Assembly: GCF_030056735.1 (NCBI RefSeq)
Contig: NZ_JASHKN010000003.1
Location: forward strand, 310,001 to 374,000
Direction: 5' to 3'
DNA from: Rhodococcus sp. IEGM 1409
Lineage (GTDB): Bacteria > Actinomycetota > Actinomycetes > Mycobacteriales > Mycobacteriaceae
DNA: 64,000 nt
Made by a program: the position numbers and the translations under genes. The notes under the pieces are model-generated. The model did no database searches, was not told the origin of the DNA, and saw only the letters and a program-made list of their open reading frames with translations. Positions 29,595 to 37,872 of the stretch are shown one piece after another. How positions within the stretch are numbered: the stretch's first letter is position 1; every line of letters begins with the position of its first letter.

Positions 29595-30116
29595 ATGACC
29601 AGCACGCTCACCGTGACCGATCGCGGGACGACGCTCGACTTCACGTACGAGGATGCCCTCCGTTATCACGGTCCGCAGGCCCCGGGAGGCGTGGCGCATG
29701 CCTACAAGGTTCTCGAGCGCGCACTCGGCGTGCTCCGCGGGGAGGGCTCCGTCGAGCGTCGTGACCTGGTCGTGGCCACCGCACATGGCGGACCAGGAGT
29801 GCGCGATGCGTTCGAGCTGGTCACGCGCGCGGTGACAGAAGGGCGGTACACCGTCGACAGTTCTCTGGCCAGGCTTGAACGAGGAAATACGCTCGCACTG
29901 TATGTATTTCGGGTCCACTATCGTGATGCGAGCGTCACGCTGACTATTCGTGAGGGATTTGTCGTCGACGAGTTCATCACTCTCTCTCGTAAAGGTGACC
30001 GGACGGCCGAAGACGAGGCGCGGCTGACGGTGCTCAAGCAGGAGATGGCGGACCGAGTGATGTCGAGCCCGGCCGAGAGCGTCTACGACGTCGAGGTCGG
30101 CAGGCTCTCGGCCTGA
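29595..30116 (+). CDS. Hypothetical protein, possibly FmdE-like, 173 aa
   Basis: The N-terminal part (FTYEDALRYHGPQAPGGVAHAY) resembles the opening of the FmdE family (formylmethanofuran dehydrogenase subunit E), including the conserved His-Gly. The usual Cys residues are missing, so the match is weak. The C-terminal part (RKGDRTAEDEARLTVLKQEM) is helical. It lies 18 bases after the bicupin gene and is probably in the same operon. Function unknown. Confidence 0.6.
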   Translation: MTSTLTVTDRGTTLDFTYEDALRYHGPQAPGGVAHAYKVLERALGVLRGEGSVERRDLVVATAHGGPGVRDAFELVTRAVTEGRYTVDSSLARLERGNTLALYVFRVHYRDASVTLTIREGFVVDEFITLSRKGDRTAEDEARLTVLKQEMADRVMSSPAESVYDVEVGRLSA

Positions 30117-30146
30117 CTGACGGCGGCGTTGGCGTCGGTGTGCCGA

Positions 30147-30194
30147 ACTCTGGGCTGTCCGGAGTCAGCGACTCTGGGCTGTCTGGAGTCAGCG
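30147..30194. repeat. Two tandem 24-bp hairpin-forming repeats at convergent gene ends
   Basis: ACTCTGGGCTGTCCGGAGTCAGCG and a copy with one base changed lie at 30147-30170 and 30171-30194. Each can form a short hairpin (GACTCTGG/CCGGAGTC with loop GCTGT). The second copy contains the stop codon of the GntR gene. Together they may stop transcription from both sides. Confidence 0.7.
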
Positions 30195-30875
30195 GCTTGC
30201 GAACATCTTTATCCGCTGGTCACGGCTGCGCTCGAGATGGTTGCGCATGTGGCCACGCGCCGACGATTCGTCCCGTGCGCGGATAGCGTTCAGGATCTCT
30301 TGATGCTCCGAATTGAGCAGGTCCGGTTCGCCGTAGTTCGACGGCGGTCCGCTGTCGTAGATTCGCAATTGGGTGGTGAGGCGGATCAGCAGTGAGGTGA
30401 TCGTGGAATTGTGGGCGGCTTGCCAGAGTGCCTCGTGGAACTTGAAGTTCCCAGAACGAACCTCGGTGCCTTCCGTTGCAGTGCAGCAGAATTCGTGTAA
30501 TCCGCCCAGTCGAGCAAGGTCGAGATCGCTGTGACGGAGTGCGGCGGCGCCGGCCGCTTCCGATTCGAGGGCAACCCGCGCCGCGTAGATTTCGATCACG
30601 TCCTCCGGCGTGCCCGAACGGACCCGAAAACCGCGGGCGGCTCGTTCGAGTAGGCCGTCGTGGGCGAGCCAGTTGAGTGCTTCCCGGATGGGGGTGCGGG
30701 ATGCGCCGTACGATTCGCACAATTGGGTCTCGTGCAGCGGGGCGCCCTGGGGAAACTTGCCGGCCAGGATGTCGGCTCGCAGGCGCAGGTACTGCCTGGA
30801 GGTCTGATCGGACCGGCCGAGCGCAGCCTCCGGCACCAGTAGAGCGGTGGTGCTCGTATCGGCGTCGAGATCCAT
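30189..30875 (-). CDS. GntR-family regulator, FCD (FadR-like) subgroup
   Basis: Transcription factor of about 228 residues. The winged helix has LRADILAGKFPQGAPLHETQ, then SYGASRTPIREALNWLAHDG, the recognition helix typical of GntR. The C-terminal FCD domain shows ALESEAAGAAALRHSD and metal-ligand His residues in FHEALWQAAHN and SEHQEIL. ATG 30875 has GGGGACAT upstream; an in-frame start at 30914 exists. Divergent from the rhodanese-thiM-monooxygenase operon, which it may control. Confidence 0.88.
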   Translation of the reverse strand: MDLDADTSTTALLVPEAALGRSDQTSRQYLRLRADILAGKFPQGAPLHETQLCESYGASRTPIREALNWLAHDGLLERAARGFRVRSGTPEDVIEIYAARVALESEAAGAAALRHSDLDLARLGGLHEFCCTATEGTEVRSGNFKFHEALWQAAHNSTITSLLIRLTTQLRIYDSGPPSNYGEPDLLNSEHQEILNAIRARDESSARGHMRNHLERSRDQRIKMFASR

Positions 30876-31003
30876 ATGTCCCCATTCCTGTGCGTGCAAG
30901 CAGAGCGCGTTCAATTATGCCATCGGCGACGAGTGAGTACTTGCGTATACGCTAGTACTCATTTAGGTTCGTGGTTGTTCGTTTCCGAGGGAGAGGGTCC
31001 GAA

Positions 31004-31924
31004 GTGGCTGGAGAAGCCGCGTCGCCGCTGGTAAGTGCCGCTGAACTCGACGCAATGGTGCGTCAGGGAGGCGTCGCTGTGCTCGACGCGACGGTTCATT
31101 TTCCTCCCGCACGATTCGACGGCGATTACCGACCGGAATCCGGGTACGCCGACTGGGTCTCCTCGCACATCCCGGGTTCTCGACACGTCGACCTCATGGA
31201 CGTCTTCTCCGAAAGGGGAGCGGCGCTGCATTTCACGCGTCCGTCACCGGAGCAGTTGGTTACCGATCTTCAATCCAGCGGTATCGAACCGGGTGCGACA
31301 ATCGTGATCTACGACCAGGGATCGACCACCTGGGCATCACGGCTCTGGTGGGTGTTTCTCAACGCCGGCATCGAAGCAAGAGTTCTCGACGGCGGCCTCG
31401 CCGAGTGGACTCGACTCGGCTTCGATCTCGCGAGCGGCGACGACGTAACCCGCACGTCGGCTTCGACGCGGTGGAGCGTGACCGACCTCGGCCTGTGGGT
31501 CGATCTACCGCGCGTTGCCTCACTGTCCTCCGGAGAAGAAGCCGGAACGCTCGTGTGCGCCCTGGCGCCCGAGCAGTACGAGGGAACGGAGAGGACGCGG
31601 TATTCGCGACGCGGACATATTCCGTCAAGTGTGAATCTGTCCGCGAAGAGTCTTCTCGACGCCGATGCCCGGATGCTTCCGGCGGATGAAGTTCTGTCGA
31701 GATCTGCTGACGTTCTACCAGCCGTCGCCGAACCTGTCGTGATCTATTGCGGCGGTGGAGTTTCGGCGTGCTTGACCGCACTTGCACTGATCCGCAGCGG
31801 CCACGAGGATGTCAAAGTCTACGACGGCTCGTTGGAGGAATGGGCTGCAGATCCGACTCTGTCGATGGTTGTCGGCAGTGCGCCTGGTGGCGCGATTGCT
31901 GATGTTCGATGTCCGCGGTCCTGA
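31004..31924 (+). CDS. Tandem-rhodanese sulfurtransferase
   Basis: Two-domain thiosulfate/3-mercaptopyruvate-type sulfurtransferase of 306 residues. The first rhodanese domain covers about 10-140 (HIPGSRHVDLMDVFSE, VIYDQGSTTWASRLWWVF). The second covers about 160-290 (GHIPSSVNLSAKSLLD) with the active-site loop VIYCGGGVSACLTALALI, where Cys receives sulfane sulfur. GTG 31004 has GAGAGGG upstream. It heads an operon with thiM and a flavin monooxygenase, pointing to sulfur or thiazole metabolism. Confidence 0.88.
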   Translation: MAGEAASPLVSAAELDAMVRQGGVAVLDATVHFPPARFDGDYRPESGYADWVSSHIPGSRHVDLMDVFSERGAALHFTRPSPEQLVTDLQSSGIEPGATIVIYDQGSTTWASRLWWVFLNAGIEARVLDGGLAEWTRLGFDLASGDDVTRTSASTRWSVTDLGLWVDLPRVASLSSGEEAGTLVCALAPEQYEGTERTRYSRRGHIPSSVNLSAKSLLDADARMLPADEVLSRSADVLPAVAEPVVIYCGGGVSACLTALALIRSGHEDVKVYDGSLEEWAADPTLSMVVGSAPGGAIADVRCPRS

Positions 31925-31967
31925 ATCGCCGCAGTCCCCGAATGCCTCCCGTCCTGAAGGAATTCTC

Positions 31968-32813
31968 ATGTCTGACACTGTCTCTGTCGAAACCGTCGCG
32001 TCGGCGATCGACGCGCTCCGCGATCAGGTACCGCTCGTTCAATCGCTGACGAACATCGTTTCGGCAAACTTCTTGACCAACGTCCTGCTCGCTGCCGGCG
32101 CAAGCAATGCTCACATCGACAATGTCCACGAAGCGGGTGGGTTCGCTGCCATCGCCGGGGGAGTGCTGGTCAACCTCGGAACACCGGACGACGTAACGGC
32201 CGAAGCCTTCCTGGTTGCTGCTGAAGCGGCCCGAACTGCCGGTACGCCATGGGTTTTGGATCCCGTCGGTGTCGGCGGACTGCCCTGGCGTAAAGGTATC
32301 GCAGTGGACCTGTTGCGCTTTCACCCCAGCGCAATCCGCGGAAATGCTTCGGAGATCATCGCTCTGGCCGGACTCGGTGGCGACACCCGCGGCGTAGACA
32401 GTGCCTCCGACTCCGTCGACGCAGTGCCGGCCGCTTTGTCTCTCCTGAAGCATGCGGACGCAGTTTCGGCATCAGGACCGGTCGACTACATCGTCGGCCG
32501 CGATGCGGGCGGTGACACCCGGGGCATCCGAGTCTCCGGTGGCAGCGCAATGTTGCCGCGCGTGACCAGTACCGGTTGCTCTCTCGGCGGCCTTGTCGCC
32601 GCCTACCTCGCCGTGACGCCGACCGCACTGGACGGATTGGTTGCTGCGCACACGCATGTTGCCGTGGCATCGGAGATCGCCGAGGAAAATGCCTCAGGCC
32701 CAGGGTCTTTTGCAGTCGCATACCTCGATGCGCTCTACAACGTGAATGCCGACACCATCCGCTCGCGTGCCCGAATCGAATCGTTCGACCTGCCGGCTGG
32801 AGTGCAGAACTGA
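31968..32813 (+). CDS. thiM: Hydroxyethylthiazole kinase ThiM
   Basis: Ribokinase-fold salvage enzyme that phosphorylates 4-methyl-5-(2-hydroxyethyl)thiazole for thiamine synthesis. It has 281 residues. VPLVQSLTNIVSANFLTNVL is the substrate-binding start, WVLDPVGVGGLPWR and RGNASEIIALAG are family motifs, and LPRVTSTGCSLGGLVAAYLA holds the catalytic Cys/anion hole. GAAGGA precedes ATG 31968. It is translationally coupled to the next gene (TGATG). No TPP riboswitch is visible upstream. Confidence 0.93.
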   Translation: MSDTVSVETVASAIDALRDQVPLVQSLTNIVSANFLTNVLLAAGASNAHIDNVHEAGGFAAIAGGVLVNLGTPDDVTAEAFLVAAEAARTAGTPWVLDPVGVGGLPWRKGIAVDLLRFHPSAIRGNASEIIALAGLGGDTRGVDSASDSVDAVPAALSLLKHADAVSASGPVDYIVGRDAGGDTRGIRVSGGSAMLPRVTSTGCSLGGLVAAYLAVTPTALDGLVAAHTHVAVASEIAEENASGPGSFAVAYLDALYNVNADTIRSRARIESFDLPAGVQN

Positions 32814-33922
32814 TGGGCGTCAAGACTTTTTGGTATCTCACCCAGGCCGACGGGGATTACCCGTGGAGCCCTGGCGGACTGTATCCCGTGGACGGGGCCA
32901 GGCAGATCGAGCTCGCAAAGACCATCGACGACGGTGGATTCGACGGTGCTCTGGTTGCCACCTGGCCGAACGATCCCTTCATCTCGGTGACCTGGGCGGC
33001 AGCGCACACCACGCGGATGAAGTTCCTCGTCGCCGTCTACGCGAACATGACGCCGGCTCGACTGCTGGCGGAGAAGGCATTGACCTTCGACGCCTTCAGC
33101 GGTGGCCGATTGTTGATCAACTCGGTCAACGGACGCGAGAACATCCTGACCAAGTACGACATGAACGTGCCCCACGACGAGCGTTACGAGTTGGGGGAGC
33201 AGTACTGGGCAGACTTCCGCCGCATCTACTCCGAAGGGACCGAGTCGAACTTCCCCAACACGCCGCTGCGAATCGACGCGCCCACGGGGCATCAGGTTCC
33301 ACTGTGGGGTACCGGTGATTCGCCTGCCGGCCTGGCAAATTCAGGCAAGGTGCTCGACACCTACTTGGTGATGCTGCGCGAAACTTCGTTCATCGAAGAC
33401 AAGTTCTCTGCCGCACGGGCGGCGGCGGAGGCAGCCGGACGTGAGTTCACCGACTTCGGTGCGCTCACCGGAGTGATCGTTCGCCCCACCAAGGCGCAGG
33501 CGCACGACCGGTTCCGCTCCTTGTTCGAGAAGACAGGCGTCGAGCAGATCGCTGATGTCTTGGACAATGCAGTTCGTCGTCGTACTCAGGGGAAACAGGA
33601 CCTCAAAACCTTCACTGCTCGCGACGCACAGCGGCAGGGCTGGGCGGACAAGATCGCGTCGGGCCGACTTCCGGAACCGGAGGAGTTGTACGTCGGTGAC
33701 GGGCTGTACGCGGGTGTCACGGCGTGGTCGCCGCTCGACATCTTCGGCACCGGGTCATCGGCGGTGTACTACGTCGGCGATCCGGATTCGATCACGGACT
33801 CGGTACGCACGCTTCGCAGCCGAACCGGTTTGACTGCACTGATTCTGGCGGGCTGGCCGCTGATCGAGGAAGCGAAGTGGGTTTCGGAGTATCTTGTTCC
33901 GCGATTCGACGAACTCAGCTGA
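32813..33922 (+). CDS. LLM-class flavin-dependent monooxygenase (SsuD-like)
   Basis: Bacterial-luciferase-family enzyme of 369 residues using reduced FMN. TFWYLTQADGDYPWSPGG, FDGALVATWPNDPFISVTW, MKFLVAVYANMTPARLLAEKA, FSGGRLLINSVNGRE and VPLWGTGDSPAGLANSGKV match the alkanesulfonate monooxygenase type. In the operon with a sulfurtransferase and ThiM it may desulfonate or oxidise a sulfur compound. Start ATG overlaps the thiM stop. Its last eight bases overlap the convergent gene. Confidence 0.88.
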   Translation: MGVKTFWYLTQADGDYPWSPGGLYPVDGARQIELAKTIDDGGFDGALVATWPNDPFISVTWAAAHTTRMKFLVAVYANMTPARLLAEKALTFDAFSGGRLLINSVNGRENILTKYDMNVPHDERYELGEQYWADFRRIYSEGTESNFPNTPLRIDAPTGHQVPLWGTGDSPAGLANSGKVLDTYLVMLRETSFIEDKFSAARAAAEAAGREFTDFGALTGVIVRPTKAQAHDRFRSLFEKTGVEQIADVLDNAVRRRTQGKQDLKTFTARDAQRQGWADKIASGRLPEPEELYVGDGLYAGVTAWSPLDIFGTGSSAVYYVGDPDSITDSVRTLRSRTGLTALILAGWPLIEEAKWVSEYLVPRFDELS

Positions 33923-34265
33923 CTTCGCGCCGCAGGATCGTGGCACCGAGACCTAAAGTGTCGCGGAGAAATGCTGCAGCAGTGTCGATTTCATCCGCAG
34001 TGCATTCGAGAAGGATTTTGACTTCCACGTCCTTCTTTACGAGGTCGGCAATAACAGCCACGGCAACAACGCCGGTGCCGACGGCCGAGCCTCGGAACAG
34101 ATCGATCCCGTCGCCGTCCGCGCTGACCGTGCCGTCGAGATAGCCGTAATCGAGCGGATAGAGCGCAGCGTGGTACCGCGGGTGTGCCGACCCGCGGGGC
34201 CGATCGATCACGACGGTCGACGTGGCAGCCAGGTGATCGAGGGCTGAGAACAGATCTTCGTTCAT
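33915..34265 (-). CDS. Inorganic-pyrophosphatase-like protein, short form
   Basis: Protein of 116 residues. STVVIDRPRGSAHPRYHAAL and YPLDYGYLDGTVSADGDGID resemble the family I pyrophosphatase signature (YPxDYGF..GDG.D). The second half is replaced by a short alpha/beta tail (VEVKILLECTADEIDTAAAF), and it is clearly shorter than a true PPase of about 160-170 residues, so the activity is doubtful. Adjacent to and probably co-transcribed with the AraC-type gene. Confidence 0.7.
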   Translation of the reverse strand: MNEDLFSALDHLAATSTVVIDRPRGSAHPRYHAALYPLDYGYLDGTVSADGDGIDLFRGSAVGTGVVAVAVIADLVKKDVEVKILLECTADEIDTAAAFLRDTLGLGATILRREVS

Positions 34266-34267
34266 GC

Positions 34268-35047
34268 TTACCGGTGCTCGCGCAATAGCTGAGTCGGTGT
34301 CAGGCCTGCCAGCGCTCGCGTATCGCGCGCGAGGTGGGCTTGGTCGGCATAGCCGGCGCGACCGGCCAGAGATGACAACGACAGATCTGCGCCGCGGCTG
34401 AGAGTCAACACATCCTGCATACGTTGCACCTTCTGAATCAGCTTGGGGGACAGCCCGACCGCGGACGTGATCGAGCGTCGAAAATGACGTTCGGAAACAC
34501 CGAGGTCTGCGGCGATGTCCTGTACCGCGGTAGTGGGTGAGGAGATGAGCGCGGAGTAACCACGTTCGATTCCGTGGTCGGGTTCCAGTCCACGCCACAA
34601 CTGGCCCAGTAGGCGAGCGTCGACTGCTTCGTGGCGAAGGGCGTCGGCAAGTACCCGCGCTTGTCGGGAAGTGAGGATGTCGTCGAAGGCGATTTTCGAA
34701 TCCTGCACCGCATCGGCCGCTGCGCCGAGCAGGCTCCGCAGAGCGGGTGGATTGATGCGGATGCCCCACATGGTTGTACCGGCGGCGACCGAAACCAGGT
34801 CTGCAGTGGTGGCTGGTCCGACGAGCCACGACTTTCCGGCGCTGTTGACGATGAAGTCGGCGCAGAGATCGGGAAGAATTCGCTTTGCCTGCGTGGACGT
34901 GTCGGATTCGGTAGTGCTTTTCCACGTGCAACTGAAGAGGCCGGCCGAACCGGTGATCCGAGTCTCGACATAGGTGTGGCCGTTTTGTTCAAGACTCGAC
35001 GTTACCGTCCGACTACCGTCAAGAGCGAGGGTGTCAGTGCCGGTCAT
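34268..35047 (-). CDS. AraC-family transcriptional regulator
   Basis: Regulator of 259 residues with a C-terminal double helix-turn-helix: AVQDIAADLGVSERHFRRSI and LSSLAGRAGYADQAHLARDTRALAGLTPTQLL. The N-terminal part (about 1-150) is a ligand-sensing region with WKSTTESDTSTQ and LPDLCADFIVNS. ATG 35047. Divergent from a glyoxalase-fold gene 57 bases away, which is a probable target. Confidence 0.88.
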   Translation of the reverse strand: MTGTDTLALDGSRTVTSSLEQNGHTYVETRITGSAGLFSCTWKSTTESDTSTQAKRILPDLCADFIVNSAGKSWLVGPATTADLVSVAAGTTMWGIRINPPALRSLLGAAADAVQDSKIAFDDILTSRQARVLADALRHEAVDARLLGQLWRGLEPDHGIERGYSALISSPTTAVQDIAADLGVSERHFRRSITSAVGLSPKLIQKVQRMQDVLTLSRGADLSLSSLAGRAGYADQAHLARDTRALAGLTPTQLLREHR

Positions 35048-35103
35048 CAGATCATCGTCACACACTCGCCGATCACTTCTCGACCCGAAACAGGAGAAAT
35101 ACC

Positions 35104-35496
35104 GTGTCCGTCTCTCCGAGACTCGATCTCGTCGGAATCGTCACCAACGATCTCGCTCGTTCCCTCGCGTTCTACCGAACCCTCGGGCTCGACATTCCGG
35201 AAACACCGGCTGATGCTCCGCACGTGGAGTTCACTTTTGACAGCGGGCTTCGGCTGGCGTGGGACGCGCTGTCCACCATTGCGAGCTTCGATCCTGACTT
35301 CGTTGTCGGGGAAGGTCGACACCCCGTCGCGTTGGCCTTCGATTTCGGGACACCCGCCGCAGTCGACCGGGCGTATCAGCGCATCACAGCCGACTTCCCC
35401 GGACACAAGGCGCCGTTCGATGCCGTGTGGGGCCAGCGCTACGCCGTTCTTCTCGATCCTGATGGCAATACCGTGGATCTCTTTGCCGCGCTCTGA
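35104..35496 (+). CDS. VOC/glyoxalase-fold protein
   Basis: Protein of 130 residues from GTG 35104: RLDLVGIVTNDLARSLAFYRTLGLDIPE, the usual VOC opening. It ends AVLLDPDGNTVDLFAAL, carrying the last acidic ligand position. Members include glyoxalases, dioxygenases and resistance proteins; the substrate is unknown. Probably regulated by the divergent AraC-type protein. Confidence 0.85.
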   Translation: MSVSPRLDLVGIVTNDLARSLAFYRTLGLDIPETPADAPHVEFTFDSGLRLAWDALSTIASFDPDFVVGEGRHPVALAFDFGTPAAVDRAYQRITADFPGHKAPFDAVWGQRYAVLLDPDGNTVDLFAAL

Positions 35497-35535
35497 TTTC
35501 GAACGACGCCGGCCTCGACCGAATGTCGGTCGAGG

Positions 35536-35763
35536 CAGCCGTACAACGTCTTCGCCGAACTCGACGCACCGTTCGACGAGGAAACCGTCGAGCAGCTGAT
35601 CGACCCCATCGCCGACTACGGCGGAGGAGTAGGACGCTCCGAACTCGGCCGCACCGAAATCGTGTTCACCCTGCCCGCAGACTCCGTCCGCCAGGCCAAC
35701 ACCACCGCATTGGCGATCCTCGACCATTCTCGGCGGCGACAACCGCCGCCTGAACCCAAGTAG
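35536..35763 (+). pseudogene. 5'-truncated hypothetical gene fragment
   Basis: An open frame reads QPYNVFAELDAPFDEETVEQ, then IDPIADYGGGVGRSELGRTE and ALAILDH before TAG at 35763. It has strong coding character but no start codon or upstream continuation; the frame breaks just before 35536. It is probably the 3' part of a gene cut at the edge of the accessory patch. Family not recognised. Confidence 0.55.
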
Positions 35764-35943
35764 TCGATGCCAGTTGATCGGGGGTAATGGCATGTCCTCC
35801 TCGCGTGTGGCTGCGGTACTGACCGCGGCGGTGTAGTGCTGTTCGGTGTCGTTGCCGGCGCGGCGGGGGCTGCTCATCGCGTCGCGGCCCGCGACGAGCA
35901 GGGCGGTCAGCGCGTGGCCGCATACGGGATCGTCGGTGACTGT

Positions 35944-36085
35944 CATGGAGACATCGCGAATTCGGGGGGTGCGGAAGCGGATCGACATGGAAGACGCCGC
36001 CGACGGCACCGATTTCCACACGCGCATCAAGCAGGACGGTCAGTGGAAGGTCATCGCCAAGGGTTTCCATCAGTACGGCATCTGA
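35944..36085 (+). pseudogene. 3' remnant of an NTF2/SnoaL-like gene
   Basis: The last ~33 codons (RIDMEDAADGTDFHTRIKQD, then GQWKVIAKGFHQYGI) closely match the C-terminus of the intact paralogue at 36391-36777 (VDMENDAIGADYTDFHTLLK, then QDGQWKIIAKVYHQYEG). The N-terminal 90 or so residues are missing. It lies in opposite orientation to the intact copy, which fits a duplication followed by deletion. Confidence 0.7.
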
Positions 36086-36390
36086 CGACCACATTCTCGG
36101 TCGGGCAGCACACACAACATCCGCGCTGCCCGACCGATGCCGACGGAGTGTGAACCTCTGATGCACTCCCGGTTACGCTCGCTCTCGGCAGTTTTCGCCC
36201 AGGCTGGGGTCCATCACTTTTGAGGAAACCGAGTTCTTCCACAAACTATCAATCATTGTGCGCTCACGATATTTTCGCCGGGGTAGCACCGTGCGGGGTG
36301 AGACGTCACGGACCAGCCCGATCACATCGCGTGGCCGGGCGTACTCGAGATACTGAAGACGAGGGATCATGAGCACGCCCGACGAGATTG
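36086..36390. other. Intergenic stretch, no supported gene
   Basis: About 300 bases between the NTF2 remnant and the intact NTF2-fold gene. A minus-strand frame of 66 codons (36173-36370) is open but has no recognisable family or ribosome site. I see no clear regulatory motif. Confidence 0.5.
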
Positions 36391-36777
36391 TCAGCCTTCG
36401 TACTGGTGATAGACCTTGGCGATGATTTTCCACTGACCGTCTTGCTTGAGGAGAGTGTGGAAATCGGTGTAGTCGGCGCCGATCGCGTCGTTTTCCATAT
36501 CGACCTTCACTACGGCCGTGGTGGGTGTGATCCCGATGATGTCGACTCGGGTGGCGATTTCCGGAGCGGTGCCGTTGTCGTTGACGAAGTCGTAGAGGTT
36601 GGAGATCGGGCCTGCCATGGGCACTCCGTCGGTGAATCCGTACATCACGGCATCGTCGCTGAAGGCTTGTGCCAGTTCGTCTGCCTTGCCGGTCCGAAGG
36701 CCGTCGATGTAGGCCTGAACCGTGGCGATGACGGCGTCGTACTCGGCGGTCGGAATGATCTTGATGTTCGTTGTCAT
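36391..36777 (-). CDS. NTF2-fold (SnoaL/lumazine-binding-like) protein
   Basis: Protein of 128 residues: EYDAVIATVQAYIDGLRTGK, then DELAQAFSDDAVMYGFTDGV and DFHTLLKQDGQWKIIAKVYH. This is the cone-shaped NTF2 fold used by many small isomerases, hydratases and ligand-binding proteins. CAGGAGAACCC precedes the ATG at 36777. A truncated copy lies 300 bases away, and a third paralogue is at 41891. Role unknown; neighbours are flavin and NAD(P)H oxidoreductases. Confidence 0.8.
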   Translation of the reverse strand: MTTNIKIIPTAEYDAVIATVQAYIDGLRTGKADELAQAFSDDAVMYGFTDGVPMAGPISNLYDFVNDNGTAPEIATRVDIIGITPTTAVVKVDMENDAIGADYTDFHTLLKQDGQWKIIAKVYHQYEG

Positions 36778-37047
36778 GGGTTCTCCTGATGTGTTGGGCG
36801 ATCTGTTATGTCGGCGTTCGTGCCGACGAGCGCTGAGGGGTGTGGGGTGTGGGGTTTTGCGTCGTCTTCATCGATGTTGCTGGCCAGGATGCCGTTCAGG
36901 CACTCCTCGGACAGGCTGGATGTCAGGCCGGTAATTCGAGCGCGGAGTCAAAAAGAAGAAGGTCAACTAGGCCTCGGCAATCTGGAGGTGTGGTGGCGGG
37001 CCCGCTGAAGGCCATTCGCCACACATGCCCTGATCAGAGCCCAATTC

Positions 37048-37790
37048 CTACCAGTTCTGGCGGGTGGGGGAGATGACCAGGTCGTTGACTGTGACGTCGG
37101 CGGGTTGATCGAGTGCGTAGACGAGGGCGTCGGAGATGGACTCGGGGCTATAGCCATGGCGTTGAGCTCCTGTGCGGCTTGCCGTCCGGCAGGGTCGGTC
37201 ACCTGGTCGGCCCAGCCGGTGTCGATGACGCCGGGGCTGATCGTGGATGCCTTGATGCCCGCGTGGACGCTGAGTTCTTTGCGCATGGATTCGGTCATGG
37301 CCTGCACGAAGAACTTCGTCGCGCTGTAGACACCGGCACCGGCACCGACCTGGTGCCCGGCAACCGAGTCCATGTTCAAGATGTGGCCGGACTTCTGGCG
37401 GAGCATGACGGGCAGGACGGCGTGGACGCCGGTGAGATAGCCGCGGATATTCACGTCTAACATCCGGTTCCAATCGTCGAGCGCGAGGTCCTTCCGGTAC
37501 GAGAACAGCATCAGGCCCGCGTTGTTGACGAGGACGTCGATACGCCCGTAGGCGTCGACGGTGAAGTCAGCCAGCGATTGCATGTCTGCGGCATCGGTGA
37601 CGTCGGCGAGCCTGGCGACGGCGGTGCCGCCGGCGTTCTCGATGTCGGCGACCAACTGGTCCAGGTCTTACTGTCCGCGGGCGGCGGCGACAACTTTGGC
37701 GCCGCGCGCGGCGAGGGCCTTCGCGCTGACAGCGCCGATACCGGACGATGCGCCGGTGATGACGACGACCTTGTCCAGAAGATGGTTCAT
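37048..37790 (-). pseudogene. Short-chain dehydrogenase/reductase pseudogene
   Basis: Reads as an SDR from MNHLLDKVVVITGASSGIG through LVNNAGLMLFSYRKD and the catalytic GVYSATKFFVQAM. Two lesions break it. A TAA codon follows KVVAAARGQ at about 37667-37669, in frame with the following DLDQLVADI. A one-base frameshift near 37154 is needed to reach the natural end ESISDALVYALDQPADVTVN and SPTRQNW. A complete SDR would be about 247 residues. Sequencing error is possible for each lesion but less so for both. Confidence 0.85.
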
Positions 37791-37872
37791 TGGGGGATCT
37801 CCTCGCGTGCTGGTTGAGTGCGTCTTCCCTGGCGAGGGCTGCGTGGCAAAAGTTGCCTGGAGAGGCGCGAGG

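Noticed and set aside
30960-31968. TPP riboswitch before the thiM operon
   Set aside because: I looked for the conserved CTGAGA and ACCTGATCTGG-like elements and did not see them upstream of 31004 or 31968.
36173-36370. 66-codon minus-strand frame next to the NTF2-fold gene
   Set aside because: No recognisable family or ribosome site and no supporting context.
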